From contig CAYTPE010000001.1 of assembly GCA_964439885.1 (NCBI GenBank), positions 1-64,000 on the forward strand: a stretch of 64,000 nt of DNA. The letters are read 5' to 3'. This document shows positions 1 through 8,708 of the stretch, in pieces (position 1 is the stretch's first letter; every line of letters starts with the position of its first letter). The notes below the pieces were generated by a model. The model did no database searches and was not told where the DNA came from. It was given only the letters and a program-made list of their open reading frames with translations. Source of the stretch: CAYTPE01 sp964439885 (GTDB lineage: Bacteria > Patescibacteriota > Patescibacteriia > Magasanikbacterales > GWA2-37-8). Made by a program: the position numbers and the translations under genes.

Positions 1-138
1 GCCATACACAGTAGAATTCTGCGCGCGATAGCTCGGCTACTGCTTCTGCCCGGTTGGGCGTATTTACATGTCGTAGGTTTGGATAAAAAGCCCACCGCAG
101 GCTATTACTCAGGCATTTTTTGTGTTCTCACCAAATAG
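1..138 (+). CDS. C-terminal end of a probable methyltransferase (partial)
   Basis: An open frame enters from the window edge and ends at TAG 136-138, giving 45 residues that finish in GIFCVLTK. This kind of aromatic/hydrophobic ending (FCV plus a basic residue) is common at the C-terminus of class I SAM methyltransferases, but no catalytic motif is inside the window, so the family call is an inference. The next start codon follows two bases after the stop, so it belongs to the same operon as the deacetylase-like gene. Confidence 0.45.
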   Translation, partial: AIHSRILRAIARLLLLPGWAYLHVVGLDKKPTAGYYSGIFCVLTK

Positions 139-140
139 TT

Positions 141-875
141 ATGCAATATCGTATTGATGACATCGGCGCCTCTACCAAGCATTTTGAGCAGCACGGTAAA
201 AAGCTCTTTACGTACCGCGGCATTCCGTATTTTTATTTCCCCTTTGCCAATATTGGATTTTTTAAACGCATCTGGCCGTTTAGAAGGTGGGGTAAATATG
301 ATGAACTGACCGCTCGGGAGTGGCGCACTTTTTTGACAATTTTTAAGGAGAAAAAAATCATTCCTATCATCGCTATTACGGCAGCGTGGGTGGACGAGCG
401 CGGCGAGCTCACCCCGTATCCCGAAAAATTCCCCGAAGCTGCTCAGGTGCTTAAACAGGCTGCCAAGCAGGGGGAAATTATTATTGCCAATCACGGATTA
501 ACGCACTGCGTTGTAGGTAAGCACCGACCGCTCTTCTGGCATTCCAACCGGCAGTGGCACCGAGAGTTTTTGGAATCTATTCCGTTTGATCAGCAGCGCG
601 ATCACATCATTCGCGCCCAGAGTATCCTCGAAAGTTTTTTTGAACAGCCTATTGAAATTTTTGTACCACCAGGCAATCAATGGTGTCGTGCAACCTATCT
701 GGCCTTAGCTGGTACACATATCAAAAAAGTAATCAGTCTACGCTACATGAACGACAGCACAGAATCTATGCGAGGCATCGAATTTATAGATGATCGCCAC
801 GGATTTTTCAATTTTCACGACCGAGAGCTTAAGCTGTATGGTGTAAACTGGTTACTGAAAAAAATTAATATTTAA
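141..875 (+). CDS. Polysaccharide deacetylase-like protein
   Basis: A 244-residue protein resembling the NodB/polysaccharide deacetylase superfamily, metal-dependent enzymes that remove N- or O-acetyl groups from glycans. Visible motifs are an N-terminal Asp pair (RIDDIG, residues 4-9), a metal-type NHGLTHC (about 117-123) and a VPPGNQW segment near 175-181. I chose ATG 141 because it lies two bases after the previous stop; a TTG at 120 is also in frame but would overlap that gene. The glycan context supports a role in modifying a surface sugar or lipid-linked intermediate. The substrate cannot be read from the sequence. Confidence 0.7.
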   Translation: MQYRIDDIGASTKHFEQHGKKLFTYRGIPYFYFPFANIGFFKRIWPFRRWGKYDELTAREWRTFLTIFKEKKIIPIIAITAAWVDERGELTPYPEKFPEAAQVLKQAAKQGEIIIANHGLTHCVVGKHRPLFWHSNRQWHREFLESIPFDQQRDHIIRAQSILESFFEQPIEIFVPPGNQWCRATYLALAGTHIKKVISLRYMNDSTESMRGIEFIDDRHGFFNFHDRELKLYGVNWLLKKINI

Positions 876-895
876 AATGTTTATACATTTTTTGT

Positions 896-1726
896 ATGCC
901 CCCTCTCATTACCATTTGTACAGTCAATTACAACTCATCTCAGTTTATTGAGCTCATGCTTTACGCATTTAAAAAGTTAACCAAAAATCCTTACCAGGTT
1001 ATTATTCGTGATAATAATTCACACCTCGATGACTATAAACGACTCGAACGTATTGTTGCCACCTACAATAACGTTCGGATGTATCGCGTGGAAACAGATT
1101 TGGTGAGCAGTATGGCACACGGTACTGCCCTAAATGATCTGGTCACGCAGATCGACACCCCCTATGGTGTTATCATCGATGCGGACGCTACTTTTTTGCT
1201 CAAAAATTGGGATGCTACACTTATCGATCTGTTAAGCGATCGTGTGCCATTGGCTGGTACCCAAGCCGATAGTTTGGGAGCAAAACCAAAGGATTTCCCA
1301 CTCATGTTTGCACTTTTATTTAAAACTGATATTCTTAAGAAGCTTGCGATAGACTTTCGCCCCAAAGACCTAGCGTTATTACAGGATACAGGCTGGGAGC
1401 TGCGTGAAAAGTACATGGCGGCCGGGTATTCGGGTGCGATGTTGTATGATGTCAATACGCGGTTTTATAAGGAAGGACCATTTCGTGATATCGTATGCAG
1501 CGAATATTATCTGCGGTCGGAGGGGGAGCGGGGGCACATCGTTGCATCCCACTTTGGACGAGGTAGCGCGCCCCGGGCAAAAAACTTGATTCGAATGAAA
1601 AACGGGAACAATCCGATATTCAAATTAATCAACAAGTTACTCATGTATCCAAATGTTATGAAATGGAAGCATGATAAAAAAGAGTGGTTAAAAATCGGCA
1701 AACGCATTATTGATACTCAAAGCTAA
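896..1726 (+). CDS. Glycosyltransferase family 2-like protein
   Basis: A 276-residue GT-A fold protein. The N-terminus has the family 2 opening (ITICTVNYNSS) followed by RDNNS, and a DADAT segment near residue 95 supplies the metal and nucleotide-binding DxD motif. It should transfer a sugar from an activated nucleotide sugar to a growing glycan at the cytoplasmic face of the membrane. It sits six bases before a methyltransferase gene, within a continuous plus-strand run of glycan genes. Donor and acceptor are unknown. Confidence 0.75.
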   Translation: MPPLITICTVNYNSSQFIELMLYAFKKLTKNPYQVIIRDNNSHLDDYKRLERIVATYNNVRMYRVETDLVSSMAHGTALNDLVTQIDTPYGVIIDADATFLLKNWDATLIDLLSDRVPLAGTQADSLGAKPKDFPLMFALLFKTDILKKLAIDFRPKDLALLQDTGWELREKYMAAGYSGAMLYDVNTRFYKEGPFRDIVCSEYYLRSEGERGHIVASHFGRGSAPRAKNLIRMKNGNNPIFKLINKLLMYPNVMKWKHDKKEWLKIGKRIIDTQS

Positions 1727-1732
1727 GCGTAT

Positions 1733-2533
1733 ATGAATGATTCAATCAGTCAAAAAATGAGAGCGTACTACACGAAATACTATCGTGACGAATGTTGCTT
1801 GCCCGACTGGGAAAAACGGGTGGAACACCGCCTGCACGAAGAAGATGATGAAGTAATAAAAATGAATAAGCTGCAACTACTCTTGCGGAGTACTTTTGCT
1901 GGCCAAAAACACTGTATTGTTGGTGCTGGCACCGGGGGGCTTGCCATTACACTCACGGAACGTTTTGGTTGTGAAGTGTATGGTGTAGAGCCATCTGACG
2001 AAGAAATGACTATTATCCAAGAACGTAACGCGCTTGCGGGGATACCGGCCGAACATTTTAAGAAAGAATTCGGCGAGCGCATGTCATTTCCCGATAATAC
2101 ATTCGACGTGGTGCATTGCTATACCGTTCTTGAGCATGTGCAGAATGTTGACGGGTGTCTCAGTGAAATGATTCGGGTTACGAAGCCCGGCGGCTTTATT
2201 TACATTAGTACTCCCAACTACGCGTACCCGTACGAAGGGCACTATAAAATTATTTTTCCCACCTTTTTGCCGAAATTCTTTGGTTCACTCTATCTTCGTT
2301 TGCTCGGGAAGTCACCGGCCTTTTTCCGTTCCGTTAACCTCCTCACCGAACGATATGTGAATCGTCTTTTATTACCGAAAAAGGGAATACACTGGTTCCG
2401 GGTGTATCATCCGTATCCACGGGTGAGCGGTAAATTGGCGGGCTTGCTGAACTATTTAATATTCAACAGATTCGTGTATCCGAAACAGGAAATTATCATT
2501 ACCAAAACCGCTATATGGAACGACGAGCAGTAG
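1733..2533 (+). CDS. Class I SAM-dependent methyltransferase
   Basis: A 266-residue methyltransferase of the Methyltransf_11 type. The SAM-binding glycine loop VGAGTGG lies near residues 62-68, an acidic residue ends strand 2 (YGVEPS), and the FDVVHCYTVLEHV and KPGG segments are the usual motifs IV to VI. Its last 19 bases overlap the next gene, which suggests translational coupling. In this locus it probably methylates a sugar or a glycan end; methyl capping is a common chain-terminating step, but that role is inferred. Confidence 0.8.
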   Translation: MNDSISQKMRAYYTKYYRDECCLPDWEKRVEHRLHEEDDEVIKMNKLQLLLRSTFAGQKHCIVGAGTGGLAITLTERFGCEVYGVEPSDEEMTIIQERNALAGIPAEHFKKEFGERMSFPDNTFDVVHCYTVLEHVQNVDGCLSEMIRVTKPGGFIYISTPNYAYPYEGHYKIIFPTFLPKFFGSLYLRLLGKSPAFFRSVNLLTERYVNRLLLPKKGIHWFRVYHPYPRVSGKLAGLLNYLIFNRFVYPKQEIIITKTAIWNDEQ

Positions 2534-3708
2534 GTTTCAGCCTGCTCACCTCAGCCAATTTCTTTCGGTTGTACATACCTATTATCATGGCCTGTCATCG
2601 AGCTGGTCTCGATGTATTTTTGGTATGTCCAGCGGATAATCCTCAGTTGGTAAACACATCGCTCGACGATATTTTGCGTAAAAACGGTGTGACAGGGTCG
2701 ATTGAGACTGTGTACTATTCCCACCTCAGTGCGCTCCCCGCGGTTCTCAAAGCACACGATATTCGAGAATTTGTCGTGGTAAATTTTCAGAGTGAAACCT
2801 ACGGCAATGCTTTGCGCGAAATGAAAAAAAACGGCGTGTCAATCAATGTGCTGCAGTGGTATGGTGATTTTTTGGCGCTGCACCCCGAGCAGCTCGCCGA
2901 GGTCAATCGTGTGTTCGTATATAACGAACATATGGTAGAATATTATCAACAAGAATTTTCCCACTTTGATCTCACGCGGGATCTCGCGAAGTTTATTCCA
3001 GTGGGGAATTACGTGTTCGATGGAGTGCCGCTCGCGCTTTCGAAAAAAGAAGAGTTCTCCGTTCAATACGGCCTGGCGGGTAAAAAAACAGTTTTAGTTA
3101 TGACGCAGCACTTACCCTATTTTAGCAGTGTAAGTCGAATGAGCTTATTTTTTAAAGGATTATTTAAACCCGGCACGCTTGGCCAAAAAATAGAAATACT
3201 GCGTGGACCGAGTTATAAAAAACTTTTTTTAGAACTCAAAAAATGGTGCCACGCGCAAAATGCCCTCCTCATTGTGAAAAGTCGTGCGAAGCACGACGAG
3301 CCAGATTTTGTGCAACAGAACGCCGATTTATTTTTAGTTGATGGCGATAATTATTTTCCGACGGTTACTTTGCGAATGTTGGCAGTAGCAGATGTGCTTA
3401 TTAGCATCTGGAGTACAGCAGTCATTGAGGCAGCGCAGATGGGTGTTTTTAACATTACCATTCAGCCGCCAGCCATGTCGATGCCCAATGATTCGCCCGC
3501 CAATCGTTTTTTGAGTCCGCGACTATTTGAGCATCCCGGTGTTACCACATGTGTCAATTATAAAGATGTAAGTCGCTTTTTGTCCTCCCATTCACTGAAC
3601 GACCTACAGATAAACGGCGCTGAGCGATCAGCTTATCTAGAAAAGTTTTCCGGACCACTCGATAACCACGCTTCCGACAGGATAGTCGATCACTTGAAAA
3701 AAAATTAA
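2515..3708 (+). CDS. Probable GT-B fold glycan-synthesis protein
   Basis: A 397-residue protein without a motif that I can assign to one family. It has an N-terminal Rossmann-like half (FRLYIPIIMACHRAGLDVFLVCP) and a C-terminal half with a nucleotide-sugar-site-like segment (VADVLISIWSTAVIEAAQMG), as in GT-B enzymes and CDP-glycerol or UDP-GlcNAc 2-epimerase-like proteins. ATG 2515 overlaps the end of the upstream methyltransferase gene by 19 bases. A glycosyltransferase or glycan polymer enzyme is most likely. Confidence 0.5.
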   Translation: MERRAVGFSLLTSANFFRLYIPIIMACHRAGLDVFLVCPADNPQLVNTSLDDILRKNGVTGSIETVYYSHLSALPAVLKAHDIREFVVVNFQSETYGNALREMKKNGVSINVLQWYGDFLALHPEQLAEVNRVFVYNEHMVEYYQQEFSHFDLTRDLAKFIPVGNYVFDGVPLALSKKEEFSVQYGLAGKKTVLVMTQHLPYFSSVSRMSLFFKGLFKPGTLGQKIEILRGPSYKKLFLELKKWCHAQNALLIVKSRAKHDEPDFVQQNADLFLVDGDNYFPTVTLRMLAVADVLISIWSTAVIEAAQMGVFNITIQPPAMSMPNDSPANRFLSPRLFEHPGVTTCVNYKDVSRFLSSHSLNDLQINGAERSAYLEKFSGPLDNHASDRIVDHLKKN

Positions 3709-3721
3709 CACCCACAGAGAT

Positions 3722-4744
3722 ATGTTGCCAGAAAATTATTATGAGAAATTAACCACCTGCCCTTACTGTCACAGCACTCAGATTGTGACGGTGTACTCTG
3801 CGCCCGATCGTTTAACACACCATGAGGGCGAATTTTGGGTATCACAATGCGCGCAGTGTAAACTTGCCTTCCAAAACCCGCGCATTACCGAAAGCCGTAT
3901 CCAAGAGTTTTACACCGACGACTTAGGCTATTACAATCCTCCCGAAGTATCCACCGATGGTGTGGGGTGGAAGAAAAAACTTAAAAAAGAACTTTTCAAA
4001 CAGACACTCATCAATCACTTTAACTATACCCACTTAGGTACGCGTCACGCCCTTTGGTGGTTACTTACTCGACCGCTGAAACGCATGCTGAAAATCATGC
4101 TGATGCCGCGGTTCACGTCGGGCGGCAAAGCCCTGGAAATCGGCTGCGCCTATGGCGGTAAGCTTGCTTTTCTCAAGCAGTGGGGGTGGGAAGTCCATGG
4201 AGTAGAGATGAATACCAAGTCAGCAACGTACGCTCGTGAGCACTATCATATTCCAGTAGAAAATACCGTAATCGAACAGGTGCAGTTGCCGGCGCAGAGC
4301 CAGGATGTGATACTACTCAATATGGTGCTCGAACATCTGTACGAGCCTTTCAATAAATTGAAAACGCTTACACAGTGGCTCAAGCCGGGCGGGCAACTTA
4401 TTTTTTCTATTCCGTATTTTGAGGGTTTTGAATTCTCGTTGTTCAAGCAGTATACGTACGCGCTCCATTTACCGGCACACATTACTTTCCTGAATAAGAA
4501 AATAATTACCGAATATCTGCACATGATTGGTTACGATACGATAGATTTTTATTTTCAATCGTTCGATCGGGACTTAGTCAGTTCCGCCTACTTCCGGTGG
4601 GAAGATCACAAGGGTTGGCTTGATAACATCATTGGCAACAATAAAGTGGTGCGACGACTTCTCATTAAGCCTTTCATGATGCTCATGGGTTTGCTCGGCA
4701 AAACGAGCCGGGTGACAGTGCACGCCACCAAAAAATCTCATTAG
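3722..4744 (+). CDS. Zinc-ribbon class I methyltransferase
   Basis: A 340-residue protein with an N-terminal zinc ribbon (CPYC at 13-16 and CAQC at 43-46) followed by a SAM-binding domain whose motif I, EIGCAYGG, lies near residue 139; LLNMVLEHLYEP and KPGGQLIFSIP follow. This architecture is typical of sugar methyltransferases in deoxysugar and surface-glycan loci, some of them C-methyltransferases. It resembles the gene at 13814 in design (ribbon plus methyltransferase), although that one is shorter. The substrate is unknown. Confidence 0.75.
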   Translation: MLPENYYEKLTTCPYCHSTQIVTVYSAPDRLTHHEGEFWVSQCAQCKLAFQNPRITESRIQEFYTDDLGYYNPPEVSTDGVGWKKKLKKELFKQTLINHFNYTHLGTRHALWWLLTRPLKRMLKIMLMPRFTSGGKALEIGCAYGGKLAFLKQWGWEVHGVEMNTKSATYAREHYHIPVENTVIEQVQLPAQSQDVILLNMVLEHLYEPFNKLKTLTQWLKPGGQLIFSIPYFEGFEFSLFKQYTYALHLPAHITFLNKKIITEYLHMIGYDTIDFYFQSFDRDLVSSAYFRWEDHKGWLDNIIGNNKVVRRLLIKPFMMLMGLLGKTSRVTVHATKKSH

Positions 4745-4766
4745 TTTTATACATAATTTTACTCAT

Positions 4767-6125
4767 ATGAATTTGTATAAAGTACGTAAAAGAGCGTATT
4801 TATTTTTCGTTAATCGATTTTTTAAAAATAAAGTAGCGCTTGCTCTCGTGGGTGTGTTCGTGCGGTCAGGTCTGCTGCGTGGCCGGGGGCGTTACTCAAA
4901 TTTTATCGTGAGTAACTATGATTACCAAAAAAGAAATCAAACGGCGCGATCGCTGCCAACCAATGCCGCGCTCAACGTAACCAATTTGTGCAATTATCAT
5001 TGTAAATTCTGTGAAATTCATTATTTTTATAAGTTTGCTCGTGAAAAATCAGGCCGAGTGTGGGCCAACAATTTAAGTCTCGATGACGTTGAAAAGTATC
5101 ACGGATGGTTAAGAGGTTTAGTGAGTCTTGAGCTCTCGGGTGCCACCGGCGAGCCGTTCGCCAATCCGGATTTTACTCGTATTGTCGCGCGTCTCAAAGA
5201 TCGCTACCCCGGCCTTATACTATCAGCCACCACCAATGGTTCGCTTATTCGCGCCGAACACATTGATTCACTGATCGACTCAAACTTCGATCGTTTGCTT
5301 TTTTCCATTCACGGCGGCGATCCTGACGTGTACAAAATTTTACAAGGCGGCAACTTTGATCGTATTATCGCCACCATAGAAAAAATAACCAAACGCAAAG
5401 CCGAGCGCCACAGCACCTATCCGTTTATTTCCATCAATTTCGCCCTGAACAAAATCAACGCCCAGAGCATATTTAATCTGATTGATAAAGTGGCTCATCT
5501 TGGAGTCGACGCTATAATGGTGCAGCATTATTACGACACGCGAAACGATATGAAATCAGCGTATGATTTGAAGGATGTTTCGTATTACTACAATGTTGAA
5601 GACGGTAACGCTATGCTCGATAAGATCTATGGGTATGCCGCTCAGAAGGGGGTCCGTCTGCATCCGAAACGTCCATTGTACCTAGATGTCGACAAAGCCG
5701 ACAAAACCTCCGATGAAGCCGATTATGGAGCGGGGGACACCTGCCGCAGCCCGTGGGCGCATTTTAAAATGAAGGGGTGCGTCGAAGAAAAAGATAGTGT
5801 GTATCTCTCGGTATGCAATCGTGGTCTACTCTTTAAACTTAAGCCGCAGGAATTTTACGCCAAGGGTGGGACGTTTAACGATGTGTGGAACCATGAATTG
5901 GCGCAGTATATGCGCAAGACCGTTGGTCAGAATCCATTGTGCAAATTTTGCCTAAGCCCCAACACCAAAGAAATGCGTTGTCTCGACAATGTAAAATATT
6001 CGCAAATGCGCGACACTGCTGTGAAGGAACTTTTCGCCGCCTTCAGACGCGATAATCCAAACGTCAAAGAGGTTCCTGGTCTGGAGGTGCTCGACAAAAA
6101 TCCGTATGAGTTTACGAATGGTTAA
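4767..6125 (+). CDS. Radical SAM protein with SPASM-like C-terminus
   Basis: A 452-residue radical SAM enzyme. The [4Fe-4S]-SAM motif is Cys75-x3-Cys79-x2-Cys82 (NLCNYHCKFC), followed by the SAM-binding ELSGATGEP segment. The C-terminal third has further cysteines (CRSPW, SVCNRG, NPLCKFCLS, MRCL) as in SPASM auxiliary-cluster domains. The family carries out radical modifications of peptides and sugars. In this locus it could act on a nucleotide sugar, lipid carrier or secreted peptide; none of these can be chosen from sequence. Confidence 0.75.
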   Translation: MNLYKVRKRAYLFFVNRFFKNKVALALVGVFVRSGLLRGRGRYSNFIVSNYDYQKRNQTARSLPTNAALNVTNLCNYHCKFCEIHYFYKFAREKSGRVWANNLSLDDVEKYHGWLRGLVSLELSGATGEPFANPDFTRIVARLKDRYPGLILSATTNGSLIRAEHIDSLIDSNFDRLLFSIHGGDPDVYKILQGGNFDRIIATIEKITKRKAERHSTYPFISINFALNKINAQSIFNLIDKVAHLGVDAIMVQHYYDTRNDMKSAYDLKDVSYYYNVEDGNAMLDKIYGYAAQKGVRLHPKRPLYLDVDKADKTSDEADYGAGDTCRSPWAHFKMKGCVEEKDSVYLSVCNRGLLFKLKPQEFYAKGGTFNDVWNHELAQYMRKTVGQNPLCKFCLSPNTKEMRCLDNVKYSQMRDTAVKELFAAFRRDNPNVKEVPGLEVLDKNPYEFTNG

Positions 6126-6135
6126 AATATAACGT

Positions 6136-7407
6136 ATGTCCGAAATTTTTTATGAATCGTTGCGACCTCACGAATTAACCGAGGCATCTCGTCGCGCGCA
6201 GGAAATTAAGGAAAGAGGGGAAACAAAATTGCTTACCATCAAACGAGAAAAAGAAGCACCTGATAAGCCGGAAATTCTGGTAGGAGCGCGTATGCACGGA
6301 GCGATTAATGCATTATTGCCGGTTATTACGCAATTGCGTGAGCGTGGGTATCCGATATCTTTTTTGGCCGATCAGCCGTCGGAAAAAACCATTCTCGAGC
6401 GATTTCCTGAAGCTGAAGAGCAGCCGGTGAATCCGCTCTCCGCATTTGATGAGCGCAAACCAAGTCTTATTTTAATTGGCAATTCTATCAATGGGGGACT
6501 TGGGATTGAATTCTATCTTAATGCCACAGCTCATTTCGATTCAAAAAAAGGTGATGGCCATGTGCCGGTGGTGTGTGTGGAAGATTACCCCGGAGCGAGT
6601 GTGCGCGGGCAATCGGAGTTTAATGTTTTCCCTGATGTCGTGTGCACATTCGACGAAGGCTCAATCGAGTTTGATAAAGAAACACTTAGTGCAGACACTA
6701 GTGGTAAAGGGGCAGACATATTAAAACGCACTGAGTTCGTCGCCACAGGTTCGCCCGCGTTTGATGCGATGGCTACAGAAAACGCGCAAGCCGTTCAAGA
6801 AAAGCTTCGCCGCGAATTGGGCATACAGCCCGGTGAACAGATGATTACGTATGTGGGCGATGTGCCTCCAGATGATTTGCACAATCTTGAGACGGTCATT
6901 ACTAATTTGAATAAAATTGATTTTGGTGAGCATAAACCAAAATTTGTGGCGCGCATTCATCCGGCAATTTTAAAAGGAAGACTCGAAGAATATAAACAAG
7001 CCTACACCGCTCTATTGGCAAGCCTCACGAGCTGCGAGGTGGTGAATACCATGGGTGTGTATTCCACCGATGAAGTCGCCCAGGCGACCGATGTTGTTTT
7101 GTCTGCGTATTCTACCGAAGGCATCAAGGCTGCCTATCGCGGTAAATTACCATTGTTTATGCTATTCCCGGAGCATGGTGGTAAAGGCCTCATGAGAGAA
7201 ACTGGCATGGACACGTTGCCGGTAATAGAAAAAGGGGCGGCGGCAGTAGCGCGAAATAAAAGTGATATGGAAAGTACGCTCCGAGCGCTGCTCTTAGACT
7301 CTTCGTTTCAAGAAAACATACGCGCTGCGCAACAAAAGTATTATATGGTTGACGGCAAGAATGCCGACCGGGTGGTGTCGGCTATTGAACGGGCGCTTAA
7401 TAAATAA
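6136..7407 (+). CDS. Hypothetical GT-B-like protein
   Basis: A 423-residue soluble protein that I do not recognise. The segment ILVGARMHGAINALLPVITQ reads like the first strand-loop-helix of a GT-B Rossmann domain, and VVLSAYSTEGIKAAYRGK looks like the C-terminal donor-site region, so a distant glycosyltransferase or sugar epimerase relative is plausible. It is the last gene of the first plus-strand run and is followed immediately by a strong terminator hairpin (7417-7446). Confidence 0.4.
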   Translation: MSEIFYESLRPHELTEASRRAQEIKERGETKLLTIKREKEAPDKPEILVGARMHGAINALLPVITQLRERGYPISFLADQPSEKTILERFPEAEEQPVNPLSAFDERKPSLILIGNSINGGLGIEFYLNATAHFDSKKGDGHVPVVCVEDYPGASVRGQSEFNVFPDVVCTFDEGSIEFDKETLSADTSGKGADILKRTEFVATGSPAFDAMATENAQAVQEKLRRELGIQPGEQMITYVGDVPPDDLHNLETVITNLNKIDFGEHKPKFVARIHPAILKGRLEEYKQAYTALLASLTSCEVVNTMGVYSTDEVAQATDVVLSAYSTEGIKAAYRGKLPLFMLFPEHGGKGLMRETGMDTLPVIEKGAAAVARNKSDMESTLRALLLDSSFQENIRAAQQKYYMVDGKNADRVVSAIERALNK

Positions 7408-7416
7408 ATATATACA

Positions 7417-7446
7417 AAAAAATCCCGAATAAATCGGGATTTTTTT
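7417..7446. terminator. Bidirectional Rho-independent terminator
   Basis: The stem AAAATCCCGA / TCGGGATTTT has a short ATAAA-type loop, with an A-run before and a T-run after. It can end the plus-strand glycan operon and, from the other side, the minus-strand permease gene. Confidence 0.85.
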
Positions 7447-7450
7447 AGTT

Positions 7451-7474
7451 GAGCTCTCATTGAGGGGAGAGCTC
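7451..7474. other. Hairpin downstream of the EamA-type gene
   Basis: The inverted repeat GAGCTCTC / GGGAGAGCTC lies eight bases after the minus-strand stop codon and next to the terminator at 7417-7446. It has no T-run of its own on the minus strand; it probably protects the 3' end or assists the neighbouring terminator. Confidence 0.5.
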
Positions 7475-7481
7475 GGACCCT

Positions 7482-8447
7482 TTACTTTTTCCCCGCCATT
7501 CCGATCAGAGCGGCACCGGCAGCCATGATGAGGCCGCCGATGATACGACTCCGAAAGTTTTTCTTTTCGCCCACGATGAAGTAGGCGAGAAGAATGGTGA
7601 GGGGGATTTGGATGCGTTTCATCGTGCCCACGTACGGCACGATTGAAAGCCTGAAGGCGAAGTTGGTGATGTAGTTGGTCGCGGCCACGAGGGCCGCGAG
7701 GGGCGCCGCCTTGGCCGGCAGCTCCACCAATCTTACACCCCGGTATTCTTTCCGCCAGATGGCGACGGAAAGATTGCCGAGAGTTGAGATGGTGAAGATG
7801 CAGGCGAGCCCGAACGCGATGTTGGCGCGTCGGGCCACGACCCCGTCGTAGTTGAGGCTGATGGTGGCGAGCATCGCCGAAGCGAATGCCCACCGCACGC
7901 CCTTGCTGCGCCCGAGGGCGAGGAAGGGAGCGAGCCAGATTCGGGCCTCGCGCTGCCAGCGCGGCAGGCCCTCAGCGGCGGCAATTTCTGCCAGCCGCAC
8001 TCTGACTTCACCGATATTCAGGGTGTAGGTGCCGAGCACCATCACCCAGATGCCGGCCCAGCCAAGACGGGTGGGTGACTCTCCCAGCAGGATCATGCTG
8101 GTGAGAATCACGGCGGCAGGGGTGGTTGAGTCGATCGGTGTCACGAGTGACACCTCCTCGAGCGCCCGCGCTCGCATCTTCCCAAGCATGATCCCGATGT
8201 TAAGTACACCCGTGATCAACACAGGGAAAACNNNNNNNNNNAAAACGAACCCTGACTGAATCTGTGGGCCGCCGGTGGCCCAGCTGAGGGCGAAGAGCAG
8301 CGCGGCCGCTCCGCCCAGGTGAAGTGCTACGAGAAGGCTACTGCGTTCGCGCCACGCAGCGTCAGCCTGTACTTTTTTGGTCAGTACGTTGTAGAGGGCG
8401 GCAAACAGCGCGCCCACCGCGACGTACATTATCGCTGTGGTTTCCAA
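7482..8447 (-). CDS. EamA/DMT-family membrane transporter
   Basis: A protein of about 321 residues with some ten hydrophobic segments in two halves, like EamA (drug/metabolite transporter) permeases; the substrate is unknown. I prefer the TTG start at 8447 because AAAGGAG lies just upstream; a GTG at 8474 (longer form) and an ATG at 8429 are also in frame. Composition is clearly GC-richer than the flanking glycan genes, which suggests transfer. A 10-N assembly gap (8232-8241) hides four residues; the frame is the same on both sides. It is the only minus-strand gene in this part and has its own consensus promoter at 8524-8552. Confidence 0.75.
   Translation of the reverse strand: METTAIMYVAVGALFAALYNVLTKKVQADAAWRERSSLLVALHLGGAAALLFALSWATGGPQIQSGFVXXXXVFPVLITGVLNIGIMLGKMRARALEEVSLVTPIDSTTPAAVILTSMILLGESPTRLGWAGIWVMVLGTYTLNIGEVRVRLAEIAAAEGLPRWQREARIWLAPFLALGRSKGVRWAFASAMLATISLNYDGVVARRANIAFGLACIFTISTLGNLSVAIWRKEYRGVRLVELPAKAAPLAALVAATNYITNFAFRLSIVPYVGTMKRIQIPLTILLAYFIVGEKKNFRSRIIGGLIMAAGAALIGMAGKK
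8232..8241. other. Assembly gap of 10 N inside the permease gene
   Basis: Ten unknown bases interrupt the EamA-type gene. Reading frame continues across if the gap is really 10 bases long (or differs by a multiple of three). Confidence 0.99.
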
Positions 8448-8523
8448 CCCTTGCTCCTTTGCCTTTGAGCGCACCTATAAAAGCTGCGCTTATTAAGCAA
8501 AAAAACAAATAAATTGACCTAAG

Positions 8524-8552
8524 ATTATATCAAAAAAAAATTGTTTTGTCAA
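8524..8552 (-). promoter_or_regulatory. Sigma70-type promoter for the EamA-type gene
   Basis: On the minus strand TTGACA (8552-8547) and TATAAT (8529-8524) are separated by 17 bases, a perfect consensus match. The spacer contains nine T in a row. Confidence 0.85.
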
Positions 8553-8634
8553 TACTTGTTCAGGTGCCGATATCTTGCTATTTACCAAGCTCTTTGAAGA
8601 CTGTTAATTAAGGCAATATACCGCTGTTATTTTG

Positions 8635-8663
8635 TTGACCATCCTCAATTATGGTGCTATAAT
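8635..8663 (+). promoter_or_regulatory. Sigma70-type promoter of the nonulosonate operon
   Basis: TTGACC (8635-8640), a 17-base spacer and TATAAT (8658-8663). Transcription should start near 8670, about 39 bases before the cytidylyltransferase ATG. The 8475-8708 gap holds only this promoter and the divergent one at 8524-8552. Confidence 0.85.
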
Positions 8664-8708
8664 CCAGTCAAACATAAAATTTGACCACCTTTAAATTTTC
8701 TAAAATTT

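Noticed and set aside
7294..7893. 199-codon minus-strand open frame overlapping the permease gene
   Set aside because: Low-complexity Arg/His translation in a shifted frame of the GC-rich permease; no membrane segments.
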